Both the position numbers and the translations under genes were made by a program. Of a stretch of DNA of 64,000 nucleotides, positions 44,953 to 54,493 are shown piece after piece (the stretch's first letter is position 1; each line of letters starts with the position of its first letter). The stretch is from contig NZ_JACIHE010000002.1 of assembly GCF_014198245.1 (NCBI RefSeq), forward strand, positions 524,275-588,274. Reading direction: 5' to 3'. The notes below the pieces were generated by a model. That model searched no databases and was not told the origin of the DNA. It saw only the letters and a list, made by a program, of their open reading frames with translations. This DNA comes from Bradyrhizobium sp. cir1 (GTDB lineage Bacteria; Pseudomonadota; Alphaproteobacteria; Rhizobiales; Xanthobacteraceae).

Positions 44953-46065
44953 TCAATTGCGAGCGAACGCCCTTACGCGGGCCAGCAACTCCGCCAGAAA
45001 CTCATCGGGACGGTTGAACGGGAGAAAATGATCGCCGCCGCGAATCCAAACAAATTCCTTATGCGGTGCGGTGATCTGGCTGAAATATTGCTCGGCAGGT
45101 CCGCCGGGCGTCACACCATCCGCATCGCCGTCAATGAAGAACATGGGGATTGAAAATTCGAGCCCTATTGAGGCCGTGTCGTGCTGAACCATCGGACCAT
45201 CCCGTCCGGTCAGATATTTGGTGGAGAAGGCGACGCCCTTGCGCCAATTGTACCAATCGAGCAGCGAGAAATCCGGCATGAATCGGGGCGGGATAGGGCC
45301 GGCCAGCTGGATGCGATCGACGGGAAGGGCCAAGGCGCGGCTCCACTTTTCGGCGATCAGGCGATTTTCCTCGCTCATGTTCGGCCGCGCAGCGATCGGC
45401 GCCAACTCCGCCAGCGCCTCGTTGTTGCTGGTCGACGCCGCCAGCGTTTGCAAGCGCGCAATCTTGAGCTCGAATGCCTTCTCGAAGGTCGTCCTGCCAA
45501 CGACCTGGCCCGTGCCGACATAGGCCCAGAACAGATCGGGGCGTTGCTTCGCCATGTGAATTCCCAGGAATGAGCCCCAGGAGTGCCCGACCAGGACAAT
45601 CCTGTCCTTGTGCAAATGCGCGCGCAGATATTCGGCCAGCTCGACGCCGTCCTGCGTCATTCGCTCCCACGTCATGGTTGGAGCGAGCGTGTCTCCAGCG
45701 GCACCATAAGTGCGGCCGGTACCGCGCTGGTCCCACTGCACAACAGTGAAATGCTTTTCCCAGGAGCGCCAGCCCGACGAGATGGGCAAGGTGGTGCCTC
45801 CGGGCCCGCCATGGACGAACAGAAGAACCGGGTTATCCCGATCCTCGCCGCGGATTTGAATCCATTGCTTGATGCCGCCGATATCGACGAACCCTCCCTC
45901 CTGCACCCCCTTGGGGGAGCGGATGGCGAGAGTTTCCGCAGCAAGATGTTGGCGATAGGCGCGAAACCCGAGCCCGACAGCGGTCACCGCAATGACGACG
46001 CCGGCTGCCCCGAGCAACGCGATTCCAATCAGTCTTCCGGCCTTGCGCGGCATTGATAGCAGCAT
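44953..46065 (-). CDS. Alpha/beta hydrolase, proline-iminopeptidase-like
   Basis: A 370-residue hydrolase with an N-terminal membrane anchor (residues 10-35). The oxyanion motif HGGPGG, then QWDQRGTGRT, the nucleophile elbow GHSWGS, and the Asp (FFIDGDADGVTP) and His (RGGDHFLP) of the triad are all visible. HGGPGG with WDQRG is typical of peptidase family S33 (prolyl aminopeptidase-like). The large cap domain with few charges could accept a small ester or peptide. The substrate is unknown. Confidence 0.88.
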   Translation of the reverse strand: MLLSMPRKAGRLIGIALLGAAGVVIAVTAVGLGFRAYRQHLAAETLAIRSPKGVQEGGFVDIGGIKQWIQIRGEDRDNPVLLFVHGGPGGTTLPISSGWRSWEKHFTVVQWDQRGTGRTYGAAGDTLAPTMTWERMTQDGVELAEYLRAHLHKDRIVLVGHSWGSFLGIHMAKQRPDLFWAYVGTGQVVGRTTFEKAFELKIARLQTLAASTSNNEALAELAPIAARPNMSEENRLIAEKWSRALALPVDRIQLAGPIPPRFMPDFSLLDWYNWRKGVAFSTKYLTGRDGPMVQHDTASIGLEFSIPMFFIDGDADGVTPGGPAEQYFSQITAPHKEFVWIRGGDHFLPFNRPDEFLAELLARVRAFARN

Positions 46066-46116
46066 CGACTGAGACGAAGTGATCCATGATCGCCCCGGCG
46101 TCGGAGCGCCGTGAAC

Positions 46117-46476
46117 CTACCCCACTTCCTCGATCTTCACCTTGTCCGGATAGAAGGCGAGATGGCCGGTAATCTCGGTCATGGCGGGGAAGGGCGTCTC
46201 GTAGGTCCAGATCGCGTTGTCGAGCGTCCTGCCGTCAGCCTTGACGCTGTAATAGCTCGCGTCCCCCTTGTAGGGGCAATGGGTGACGCGGTCGGTGCGC
46301 TCCAGCAGCGCCATGTTGGCATCCTCCCGCGGCACATATTGCACCGCCGGATATTTCGCCTCCTTCAAGGTCAGCGCCTTGCTGGTCTCGGCGATCACGA
46401 TGTCGCCCGCGGTGACGCGGACGCGCCGGGGGTTTTGGGTGATGGTGATGGGGTGGTCCGGCCCTGGAAGCTTCAT
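46117..46476 (-). CDS. DUF427 family protein
   Basis: A 119-residue soluble protein: MKLPGPDHPITITQNPRRVRV, RTDRVTHCPYKGDASYYSV and NAIWTYETPFPAMTEITGHLAFYPDKV. These are the well-conserved blocks of DUF427, a small beta-barrel family of unknown function that includes an invariant CPYKG. It diverges from bolA across about 200 bp. Confidence 0.9.
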   Translation of the reverse strand: MKLPGPDHPITITQNPRRVRVTAGDIVIAETSKALTLKEAKYPAVQYVPREDANMALLERTDRVTHCPYKGDASYYSVKADGRTLDNAIWTYETPFPAMTEITGHLAFYPDKVKIEEVG

Positions 46477-46673
46477 GATTTCACACCTTTTCGATCAATC
46501 TGCCGCGCGCGGCACTTTGTCGTGCCTTTGTCCCGATGGGATCAGGGATATAGTGCCGGAAAGCGTGACGTAGAAGGCCGTTCACGCTAAGTTTGGCCCG
46601 CCGGTCCCGGGGACCCCGGCGAGCGATTCGATGACGAGGCTGCTTTGCAGCCGAGATAAGGAGCTAGACCCGA

Positions 46674-46910
46674 ATGCCCATGGACGCCCACGATATCGAG
46701 GCGATGATCAAGGCAGCGATCCCCGATGCCGAGGTGACCATCCGTGACCTCGCCGGCGACGGCGATCACTATGCCGCGACCGTGATCTCGGAATCCTTCC
46801 GCGGCAAGTCCCGCGTCCAGCAGCACCAGATCGTCTATCAGTCCCTGCGCGGCCAGATGGGCGGCGTCCTGCATGCGCTGGCGCTGCAAACCGGGGTGCC
46901 GGGCACCTGA
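46674..46910 (+). CDS. bolA: BolA family protein
   Basis: A 78-residue BolA-type protein (MDAHDIEAMIKAAIPDAEVTIRDLAGDGDHY..., with FRGKSRVQQHQIVYQSL). BolA proteins pair with monothiol CGFS glutaredoxins to bind a [2Fe-2S] cluster and act in iron signalling. The partner grxD lies 4 kb downstream on the same strand. AAGGAG ten bases upstream supports the start. Confidence 0.9.
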   Translation: MPMDAHDIEAMIKAAIPDAEVTIRDLAGDGDHYAATVISESFRGKSRVQQHQIVYQSLRGQMGGVLHALALQTGVPGT

Positions 46911-46949
46911 CCTGACGAGCGCCTGATCCGAACGCGCCGGGGAACGACG

Positions 46950-48134
46950 ATGGCTGCCGAGAATTCGCGCGGCGCGATGTTTCGCGTCATCCTGCCGAAC
47001 CAGCCCAGCCGCGTCACCAACGCCGAGCTGTTCTTCGACCTCGTCTTCGTCTTTGCCGTCACGCAGGTGTCGCACACGCTGCTGCACCATTTCACGCCGC
47101 TTGGCGCGGTGCATGTCACCGTGTTGTTCCTCGCGGTGTGGTGGGTGTGGGTCTACACCGCGTGGGTCACCAACTGGCTCAATCCGGATCTGACGCCGGT
47201 CCGCATCCTGATCTTCTTGATGATGCTCGGTGGCCTCGTGCTGTCGACGACCATCCCGACCGCCTTCGAGGGGCGGGGCCTGTGGTTCGCCATCGCATAC
47301 GCAGCCATGCAGGTCGGGCGCACCGCGTTCTGGCTGTTCGCGACCCCGCGCCATCGCACGGCAGTGCGGCACAACGCGATCCGCATCCTGACGTGGCTCT
47401 CGATCTCGGCGGTGTTGTGGATCGCAGGCGGTCTTTCCGAGGGAGAGACGCGGCTATGGCTGTGGATCGCGGCGGTCGCCTGGGAGTACGTCTCGCCGGC
47501 GGCGCGCTTCTGGGTCCCGAAGCTGGGCTTCTCGTCGGTCGAGGCCTGGGCGGTCGAGGGCAACCACATGGCCGAGCGCTGCTCCCTCTTCGTCATCATC
47601 GCGCTTGGCGAGGCCGTCGTGGTCAACGGCGCGACCTTTGCCGAACTGGAATGGACGTCGGCCAACATCCTCGCTTTCGTCTCGGCGCTGGTCGGCAGCA
47701 TCGCGATGTGGTGGGTCTATTTCCACAAGGGCGCGGAGGCCGGCTCCGAGCGGATCTCGAAATCCACCGAATCCGGGCGGCTGGCGCGGCTCGCCTACAC
47801 CTATCTGCACATGCCGATCGTCGCCGGCATCATCCTGACCGCGGTCTCGGACGAGCTGGTGCTGAAGCACCCGACCGGCCATTCCGACATCCGCACCATC
47901 GTGAGCACGATCGGCGGCCCCCTGGTGTTCCTGGTCGGCACCATCCTGTTCAAGCACGCGATCCGCGGCTTCCTCCAGCTCTCGCACGGCATTGGCATCA
48001 TTCTGCTGTTGACGCTGTGGTGGTTCGCAGCCGATCTGTCGCCGCTCTGGCTGTCGGTCGCAACCAGCGTGATCATGATCGTCGTGGCGGTGTGGGAGTC
48101 GGTGTCGCTGGGATCGAAGGGCGAGGAGCATTGA
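46950..48134 (+). CDS. Low temperature requirement protein A (LtrA) family
   Basis: A 394-residue membrane protein with about eleven hydrophobic helices. VTNAELFFDLVFVFAVTQVSH near the N-terminus and HMAERCSLFVIIALGEAVVV in the middle are the two signature blocks of the LtrA family, first linked to cold growth in Listeria; the molecular role is unknown. The gene follows bolA by 39 bp and may share its transcript. Confidence 0.9.
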   Translation: MAAENSRGAMFRVILPNQPSRVTNAELFFDLVFVFAVTQVSHTLLHHFTPLGAVHVTVLFLAVWWVWVYTAWVTNWLNPDLTPVRILIFLMMLGGLVLSTTIPTAFEGRGLWFAIAYAAMQVGRTAFWLFATPRHRTAVRHNAIRILTWLSISAVLWIAGGLSEGETRLWLWIAAVAWEYVSPAARFWVPKLGFSSVEAWAVEGNHMAERCSLFVIIALGEAVVVNGATFAELEWTSANILAFVSALVGSIAMWWVYFHKGAEAGSERISKSTESGRLARLAYTYLHMPIVAGIILTAVSDELVLKHPTGHSDIRTIVSTIGGPLVFLVGTILFKHAIRGFLQLSHGIGIILLLTLWWFAADLSPLWLSVATSVIMIVVAVWESVSLGSKGEEH

Positions 48135-48161
48135 ACCGCGGAGCGGCCTGAGCAAGCGCCT

Positions 48162-48294
48162 CGTCCTTCGAGACGACCGCTTCCAGCGGTCTCCTCAGGA
48201 TGAGGCTCATCAGCGTCGGTGCCCGTTGAAGCTGCCGCCGCACACTCCGTCCTCATCCCGAGGAGCCCGCCTAAAGCGGGTGTCTCGAAGGATG
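48162..48294. repeat. Intergenic inverted repeat, family E
   Basis: TCGTCCTTCGAGACGACCGC..GCGGTCTCCTCAGGATGAGG on the left and CCTCATCCCGAGGAGCCCGC..GTGTCTCGAAGGA on the right form nested inverted copies. It separates the convergent LtrA and egtD genes. Confidence 0.7.
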
Positions 48295-48337
48295 CGCCGC
48301 GGGAAAGCGCTTCTCAAATACCGGGAAGCGGGGAGGA

Positions 48338-49309
48338 TTACTCTACGACCTCCAGCGCATGCACCGAGAACATCTTCGCCGCGTCCGTCCAGCTCTCCCG
48401 CACTCGCCAGCCGGCGCCGTGCGCCAGCGCGGCGAAGCGGTCGAGGCTGTACTTGTAGCTGTTCTCGGTGTGGATGCTCTCGCCGGGGCGGAACGAGAAG
48501 CTGGTGCCGAGCAGGCGCACGGTCTGGCTCTTCCTGCTGATCAGGTGCATCTCGATGCGGTGCCGCTCGCGATTGTAGATCGCGCGATGGGTGAAGGCGG
48601 ACAGGTCGAAATTGCCGCCGAGCTCGCGGTTGATCCGCACCAGCACATTGAGGTTGAAGCGCGCAGTGACGCCGGCGGCATCGTTGTAGGCGTCGTGCAG
48701 CACGCGCTCGTCCTTCTCGAGGTCGGCGCCGATGATCATCTGTGCGCCCTGGCCGAGGATCTTGCGTGCGCTCTTCAGGAAGGCCTGTGCCTCATGCGGC
48801 TCGAAATTGCCGATGGTCGAGCCCGGGAAGAAGCCGACCTTGGGCATCGATGCCACCGCCCTGGGCAACTCGAACGGCGTGGTGAAATCGGCGGCGACCG
48901 GATAGATGCCGAGCGAGGGGAAGTCTCGCTTGAGCCCGTTCGCCTGCGCCGCCAGGAAATCGCCGGAGATGTCGACGGGCACATAGGCCGCGAACTTGCA
49001 GTGGCCCAGCAGCAGGCGGACCTTCGTGGTCGCGCCCGCCCCGAACTCGACCAGCGCCGCATGCTCGGGAATGATCTTCGCGATCTCGCTGCCGCGCTCC
49101 TTCAGGATCGATAGCTCGGTGCGCGTCGGATAATATTCCGGCAGGCGCGTGATCGCCTCGAACAATTCCGACCCGGTCGCATCGTAGAAATATTTCGGCG
49201 ACAGCTTCTTCGGCTGCTGCGAGAGGTCCTCGATGGCCTCGCGGGCGAAGGCGGTGGTCTGCTCGTCGGGAAGATGGGCTTCGGCCAAAGCGCTGGCGTG
49301 CACATTCAT
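48338..49309 (-). CDS. egtD: L-histidine N-alpha-methyltransferase EgtD
   Basis: Trimethylates histidine to hercynine, the first step of ergothioneine synthesis. The 323-residue product has the family's opening PKKLSPKYFYDATGSELFEAITRLPEYYPTRTE (in part), the SAM site LVEFGAGATTKVRLLL, and VGFFPGSTIGNFEP. AGGAG seven bases upstream fixes the start at 49309. It follows egtB by 51 bp on the same strand; the pair is the usual minimal ergothioneine cassette. Confidence 0.94.
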   Translation of the reverse strand: MNVHASALAEAHLPDEQTTAFAREAIEDLSQQPKKLSPKYFYDATGSELFEAITRLPEYYPTRTELSILKERGSEIAKIIPEHAALVEFGAGATTKVRLLLGHCKFAAYVPVDISGDFLAAQANGLKRDFPSLGIYPVAADFTTPFELPRAVASMPKVGFFPGSTIGNFEPHEAQAFLKSARKILGQGAQMIIGADLEKDERVLHDAYNDAAGVTARFNLNVLVRINRELGGNFDLSAFTHRAIYNRERHRIEMHLISRKSQTVRLLGTSFSFRPGESIHTENSYKYSLDRFAALAHGAGWRVRESWTDAAKMFSVHALEVVE

Positions 49310-49360
49310 GATACTCTCCTGAACGCGCTGTCCGGCGCGCATCTGTCGTCGGATGAAAGA

Positions 49361-50608
49361 CTAGACGTAGTCGGCGAGCCGCAGTCCCGTGAACTGCCAG
49401 CGGTGGTGCGGATAGAAGAAGTTGCGATAGGTAATACGGCTGTGGTCTTCCGGAGTTGCAAGCGATGAGCCGCGCAGCACCAGCTGGTTGACCATGAACT
49501 TGCCGTTATACTCGCCGAGCGCGCCTTCGACGGCGCGATAGCCGGGGTAGGGCGAGTAGGAGCTGCGGGTCCACTGCCAGACGATGCCGAAGGCGTCGTT
49601 GAGCTGGCTGGTGCGAGCCGCAACCTCCCATTCCATCTCGGTCGGGAGATGCTTGCCGGCCCAGCGCGCGAACGCATCCGCCTCGTAATAGCTGACATGG
49701 CAGACCGGCGCGTCGGGATCGACCGGCTTGAGGCCGGCCAGCGTCATCACTTGCCATGCGCCGTCGACCTCGCGCCAATATCCCGGGGCCTGCCAGTCTT
49801 CCTTGCTGTCCGCGGCAAAGCCGTCCATCAGCCACAGCGTTGCCGTCCGGTAGCCGCCGTCGCGCATGAAGGCGAGCCATTCGGCATTGGTGACGAGATT
49901 GCGCGCGACCTTGACAGGGCCGACGAGGGCGCGATGGGCGGGCGTCTCGTTGTCGAAATGGAAGCTGTCATCGACATGGCCGACGGTGTGGATGCCTTCG
50001 TTGAGCGTCAGCCAGTCGTCGCCGGTACGCGTCGCCGCCGGGAAGCGCCAGTCCGGGTCGTAGGCCGGATAGACCGGGTTCTGTGCGAAGGCGTGCAGGA
50101 TGTCGGTGAACATCAATTCCTGATGCTGCTGCTCGTGATTGAGCCCGACCTCGACCAGTGGTGCCAAGGCCAGAAGCTTGTCATCGCTCGCTTCGCGGAA
50201 GAATTTGACGACGGCCGCATCGACATATCCGCGGTAGGCGCCGACCTCGTCTGCGCTCGGACGGGTGATGTCGCCGCGATGGTTGCGGGCATGACGCGGC
50301 CCGGCGCTGACGTAATAGGAATTGAACAGGAAGGCGAAGTCGGGATGGAAGGGTCGGTAGCCAGGGGCGTGCTCGCCCAGCAGGAATTGCTCCCAGAACC
50401 AGGTGGTGTGGGCCCGGTGCCATTTCGCAGGGCTCGCATCAGGCATGGACTGGATCTGCTGGTCTTCGGGCGACAGCGGATCGGCCCGGCGTTCGGTCTC
50501 GTTGCGAACCGCGAGAAACGCCTCTTCCAGCCGCTGGGCGAGGCTGCCCTTCTCGGAGGACGGTGACGAAAGCGAGGGGGCGACCGAGGCGGAGGCTGGT
50601 TTCGTCAC
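49361..50608 (-). CDS. egtB: Ergothioneine sulfoxide synthase EgtB
   Basis: An oxygen-dependent non-haem iron enzyme that joins a thiol to hercynine. The N-terminal DinB-like domain holds iron-ligand histidines in KWHRAHTTWFWEQF and GLNHEQQHQEL. The C-terminal formylglycine-enzyme-like (FGE-sulfatase) domain has HVSYYEADAFARWAGKHLPTEMEWEVAAR. I start at GTG 50608, with GGAG six bases upstream, rather than TTG 50665. No EgtA/EgtC/EgtE genes are in the window, so the thiol donor (gamma-glutamyl-cysteine or cysteine) cannot be told. Confidence 0.93.
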   Translation of the reverse strand: MTKPASASVAPSLSSPSSEKGSLAQRLEEAFLAVRNETERRADPLSPEDQQIQSMPDASPAKWHRAHTTWFWEQFLLGEHAPGYRPFHPDFAFLFNSYYVSAGPRHARNHRGDITRPSADEVGAYRGYVDAAVVKFFREASDDKLLALAPLVEVGLNHEQQHQELMFTDILHAFAQNPVYPAYDPDWRFPAATRTGDDWLTLNEGIHTVGHVDDSFHFDNETPAHRALVGPVKVARNLVTNAEWLAFMRDGGYRTATLWLMDGFAADSKEDWQAPGYWREVDGAWQVMTLAGLKPVDPDAPVCHVSYYEADAFARWAGKHLPTEMEWEVAARTSQLNDAFGIVWQWTRSSYSPYPGYRAVEGALGEYNGKFMVNQLVLRGSSLATPEDHSRITYRNFFYPHHRWQFTGLRLADYV

Positions 50609-50909
50609 GTTTTTCTCCAGACAGGACAAGAGAACGTTGTTGGCGTTGCCCGGTTCCAAAACCAAGGTTCGTCCTAGATAGGGGCTCCGTTACGGTATGA
50701 AAGTCCTCCCCGGCGATGATATTCGTGGCATCATGCAATGGGCCGGCGCTGCCGGGGCCGGCCGCCCAGGGTCGGGATCGGGACCGTTCGCCGCCATTTT
50801 ACTTTGGATGCACAACGGTTTGGGCTACATATATGGGCAGGTATCGGGTTAAATCGGCTGAGCCGGCCCGAAGCAATTGGTGAGGGCTCTGCCCCAGAAG
50901 GACACGGAT
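50609..50909. other. Divergent promoter region between egtB and grxD
   Basis: About 300 bp without a gene. It contains a small GC-rich palindrome (GCCGGCGCTGCCGGGGCCGGC) near 50742-50762 and an AT-rich patch TACATATAT near 50825 that could be a -10 region for grxD. No known riboswitch or repeat family was recognised. Confidence 0.45.
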
Positions 50910-51236
<327 letters not shown>

Positions 51237-51240
51237 AGGC

Positions 51241-51792
51241 ATGACCGTGCTGTCGCGCCGGATTGGCGGCGCGGAGCTCGAGGTCGTCGTCGCCGATATC
51301 ACCACACTGAGCGTTGACGCCATCGTCAACGCGGCAAACACGTCGCTCCTTGGCGGGGGCGGCGTGGATGGCGCGATCCATCGCGCGGCCGGGCCCGAGC
51401 TTGTCGCCGAGTGCCAGACGCTCGGGGGATGCCCGACCGGCGATGCCAGGATCACGAAGGGCTACCGTCTGCCCGCCCGCCATGTGATCCACGCGGTTGG
51501 TCCCGTCTGGTACGGCGGCACCCGCGGTGAGGCGGCGGCGCTTCGCTCCTGTTACCGCCGCGCGCTGGAGCTCTCCCAGGCCAATGGGCTGACTTCGCTG
51601 GCGTTCTCCGCGATCTCGACCGGCGTATATCGTTTCCCGGCCGACCACGCGGCCAAGATCGCGGTCCATGCGACCATCGAAGCCCTGCCGGCTGCGCCGC
51701 TGGTTGCCCACGTCATATTTTGTTGTTTCTCGGAGACAAGCGCCGCACTCCATTCGGACGTCTTGGCACGGTACAGCAGCCCTTGTGCCTGA
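51241..51792 (+). CDS. Macro domain protein (ADP-ribose-binding, deacetylase-like)
   Basis: A 183-residue single macro domain of the YmdB/MacroD type. VDAIVNAANTSLLGGGGVDGAIHRAAG holds the catalytic/ligand asparagine and the glycine loop; AISTGVYRFP is the phosphate loop. Such proteins hydrolyse O-acetyl-ADP-ribose or remove ADP-ribose from proteins. The tight 4-bp link to grxD suggests co-transcription. Confidence 0.92.
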   Translation: MTVLSRRIGGAELEVVVADITTLSVDAIVNAANTSLLGGGGVDGAIHRAAGPELVAECQTLGGCPTGDARITKGYRLPARHVIHAVGPVWYGGTRGEAAALRSCYRRALELSQANGLTSLAFSAISTGVYRFPADHAAKIAVHATIEALPAAPLVAHVIFCCFSETSAALHSDVLARYSSPCA

Positions 51793-51838
51793 TGACGCGG
51801 TCAGTACACTCCTCCGGACCATGTTCCGGGGAGGGGAT

Positions 51839-53125
51839 ATGAATTTTCATTTTGGATTTCGCTCATTTGTTTACGGCGCATTGCTATCGCTCGGCGCGAT
51901 GTCGCTGGCGCGCGCGGAGGGCACCTACGAGATTCCGGCGGGCGCGCATTTCAACCAGGACAAGCTCGCCAAGGTCGGTGAGTTCTTCAAGAACGAGGTC
52001 GCGACCGGCAAGATCGCCGGCGCAACCGTGCTGATCCAGCAGCACGGCAAGCCCGTCTACCACGAAGCCTTCGGCGTGCAGGACGTGGTCAGCAAAGCGC
52101 CGATCACGGACAAGACGATCTTCCGCCTGTTCTCGATGACCAAGGCGATCACGTCCGTCGTCGCGGTGCAGTTGATGGAGGACGGCAAGATCAAGCTCGA
52201 TGATCCCGTCTCGAAATACATTCCGTCGTTCGCCAATGTGAAGGTCGGCGTCGAGAAGAAGGCCGAGGACGGTACCAAGTCGCTTGAGCTTGTGCCGCCC
52301 ACGCGGCCGATGACAGTGCACGATTTGATGACGCACACCTCGGGCGTCACCTATGGCTTCTATGGCGACAGCCTGGTGCGCAAGGCCTATCGCGAGGCCA
52401 ATATCTATGCCGGCGATTACGACCTCGCCGAGTTCGCCGAGCGCATCGCAAAGCTGCCGCTGCACAACCAGCCGGGCGCGCTCTGGCAGTACGGCCATTC
52501 CACCGATATCCTGGCGCGCGTGATGGAGATTGCGGCGGGCAAGCCGCTGATCGACATCATGCAGGAGAAGCTGCTCACTCCGCTCGGCATGGTCGACACC
52601 GGCTTCTTCGTCACCGACCCCGAGAAGCAGAAGCTGCTGGCGCAGCCGGTGCCGAATGACGCCGATTTCCGCGTCGGCCGCATCAACGATCCGACAGTCG
52701 CGAAGAAGATCATGTTCGCCAGCGGCGGCATGGTCACGACCATGGCGGACTACAAGCGCTTTGCGCAGATGCTGCTCAATGGCGGCAGTCTCGACGGCAA
52801 GACCATCCTCAAGCCCGAGACGTTCAAGCTGATGGTGACCGATCAGATCGGCCCGAGCTCCGGCGTCGACCGCGATTACTTCTACTTTCCCGGCGACGGC
52901 TTCGGTTTCGGCCTCGGGCTGGCTGTCCGCACCGATCCCGGCAACGCAAAACCACCGCCGCCCGGTGATCTCGGCGAACTGAAGTGGGACGGTGCGTCCG
53001 GCTGCTATTTCGTGATCGATCCCAAGCAGGACATGTTCTTCGTGCTGCTGGAGCAGACCCCGAGCGAGCGCCAGCGCGTGCAGCGGACGCTGAAGCTGAT
53101 GGTCTATGAAGCCATGGAGAACTGA
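51839..53125 (+). CDS. Secreted serine hydrolase, beta-lactamase class C fold (copy 1)
   Basis: A 428-residue protein with a signal peptide (to about residue 27, LARAEG). The SxxK motif FSMTK gives catalytic Ser99 and Lys102. The Tyr motif (QYGHS) and a C-terminal region with GFGLGLAVR follow, as in esterase/carboxypeptidase-like class C proteins (EstB type); true beta-lactamase activity is not implied. The start has GGGGAGGGG just upstream. The next gene is a tandem copy, one base away. Confidence 0.88.
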   Translation: MNFHFGFRSFVYGALLSLGAMSLARAEGTYEIPAGAHFNQDKLAKVGEFFKNEVATGKIAGATVLIQQHGKPVYHEAFGVQDVVSKAPITDKTIFRLFSMTKAITSVVAVQLMEDGKIKLDDPVSKYIPSFANVKVGVEKKAEDGTKSLELVPPTRPMTVHDLMTHTSGVTYGFYGDSLVRKAYREANIYAGDYDLAEFAERIAKLPLHNQPGALWQYGHSTDILARVMEIAAGKPLIDIMQEKLLTPLGMVDTGFFVTDPEKQKLLAQPVPNDADFRVGRINDPTVAKKIMFASGGMVTTMADYKRFAQMLLNGGSLDGKTILKPETFKLMVTDQIGPSSGVDRDYFYFPGDGFGFGLGLAVRTDPGNAKPPPPGDLGELKWDGASGCYFVIDPKQDMFFVLLEQTPSERQRVQRTLKLMVYEAMEN

Positions 53126-53126
53126 C

Positions 53127-54389
53127 ATGGGCGGGCGCCGCGCGCTGATCGCGGCGCTCGTTCTTCTGTTTGCCGCCATCGGTGCCAAGGCAGGCGCCGA
53201 GGAACGCCCCGCCCGCAATTTTTCGCCGGAGGGACTGGCGAAGGTCTCCGACTACATCAGGAACGAGGTCGCGACCGGCAAGATCCCCGGGGCCGTCCTG
53301 CTGCTCCAGCAGCACGGCAGGCCGGTCTATTACGAGAATTTCGGCGTTCGCGACGTCGCGACCGGCATCCCGATGAGCCCGGACACCATCTTCCGCCTCT
53401 ATTCGATGTCCAAGCCCGTCACTTCAGTCATGGCGATGATGCTGGTCGAGGAGGGCAAGCTCGCGCTCGACGATCCCGTCGCGAAATTCATTCCGGCTTT
53501 TGCCGGTATGAAGGTCGGCGTCGAGACGAAGGCCGGGGACGGCATGATTGCGCTGGCGCTGGCGCCGCAGGCGCGTCCAGTCACGATCGAAGACCTCCTG
53601 CGCCACACCTCCGGGCTGCCTTACGGCTTTTCCGGCGGCGGGCCGGTGCGCGAGCTCTATGCTGCGGCCAACCTCTTCAACAGCGATCTTTCCAACGCCG
53701 ATTTCGTCGCGAAGCTCACCACGCTGCCGCTTGCCGAGCAGCCGGGCACGCTGTGGGACTACGGCTTCTCCACCGACGTGCTCGGCCGCATCGTGGAAGT
53801 GATCTCGGGCAAGACGCTGCTCCAGTTCGAGAAGGAGCGGCTGCTCGATCCGCTCGGCATGAGCGAGACGGCGTTCTACGTCGCCGATCCCGCCAAATTT
53901 CCGCGCATTGCCGAGCCGATGCCGGAGGATCGCAACATCAATCCAACGACGCCGGTCCGCGACATCAGGCGGCCAGCGAAATGGGAGTCAGGTGGCGCCG
54001 GCATGGTGGGCACGATCGGCGACTACGCCCGCTTCGCGCAGATGCTGCTGAATGGCGGCACCTATGAGGGCCGCCGCTATCTCAAGCCGGAGACCATCGC
54101 GCTGATGGCGTCGGATCATTGCGGCCCGGAGACCAGAATCACGCGCGATCAGAACTATCATCCGGGCGGCAGCTCCGGCTTCGGCCTCGGCTTCGCGGTG
54201 CGCACCTCGGTGCCGCCGGGCACATCATGGCCGCTCGGCGAATACCGCTGGGACGGCGTCGGCGGCACCTTCTTCTTCATCGATCCCGAGGACGATTTGT
54301 TCGGCATCTTCATGGCGCAGACCCCCTCGCAGCGCGGCCGGATTCAATTGGCGCTGAAGACGCTGATCTATCAGGCGATGGGGCGGTGA
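53127..54389 (+). CDS. Secreted serine hydrolase, beta-lactamase class C fold (copy 2)
   Basis: A 420-residue paralogue of the preceding gene, alike from end to end: signal peptide ending near KAGAEE, NEVATGKIPGAVLLLQQHG, SxxK as YSMSK (Ser93, Lys96), DYGFST as the Tyr motif, and SGFGLGFAVR. Its ATG follows one base after the first copy's stop, with GGAG inside the upstream gene, so the two are translationally coupled. The substrate is unknown. Confidence 0.88.
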   Translation: MGGRRALIAALVLLFAAIGAKAGAEERPARNFSPEGLAKVSDYIRNEVATGKIPGAVLLLQQHGRPVYYENFGVRDVATGIPMSPDTIFRLYSMSKPVTSVMAMMLVEEGKLALDDPVAKFIPAFAGMKVGVETKAGDGMIALALAPQARPVTIEDLLRHTSGLPYGFSGGGPVRELYAAANLFNSDLSNADFVAKLTTLPLAEQPGTLWDYGFSTDVLGRIVEVISGKTLLQFEKERLLDPLGMSETAFYVADPAKFPRIAEPMPEDRNINPTTPVRDIRRPAKWESGGAGMVGTIGDYARFAQMLLNGGTYEGRRYLKPETIALMASDHCGPETRITRDQNYHPGGSSGFGLGFAVRTSVPPGTSWPLGEYRWDGVGGTFFFIDPEDDLFGIFMAQTPSQRGRIQLALKTLIYQAMGR

Positions 54390-54410
54390 AGCGCGGGCGG
54401 CGCTGCTTTC

Positions 54411-54487
54411 GTAGCCCGGATGAGCGAAGCGACATCCGGGTTCTTTGCGAGAGAGGTCCCAGGTATCGCTGCGCTCACCCGGGCTAC
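54411..54487. repeat. Intergenic inverted repeat, family B
   Basis: GTAGCCCGGATGAGCGAAGCGACATCCGGG at the left and CGCTGCGCTCACCCGGGCTAC at the right. It fills the gap between the convergent serine hydrolase and threonine aldolase genes. Confidence 0.72.
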
Positions 54488-54493
54488 GGGACT

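Noticed and set aside
51839..54389. Reading the two serine hydrolases as beta-lactamase resistance genes
   Set aside because: They have the SxxK fold but not the class C YxN/KTG set in recognisable form; esterase or peptidase activity is more likely.
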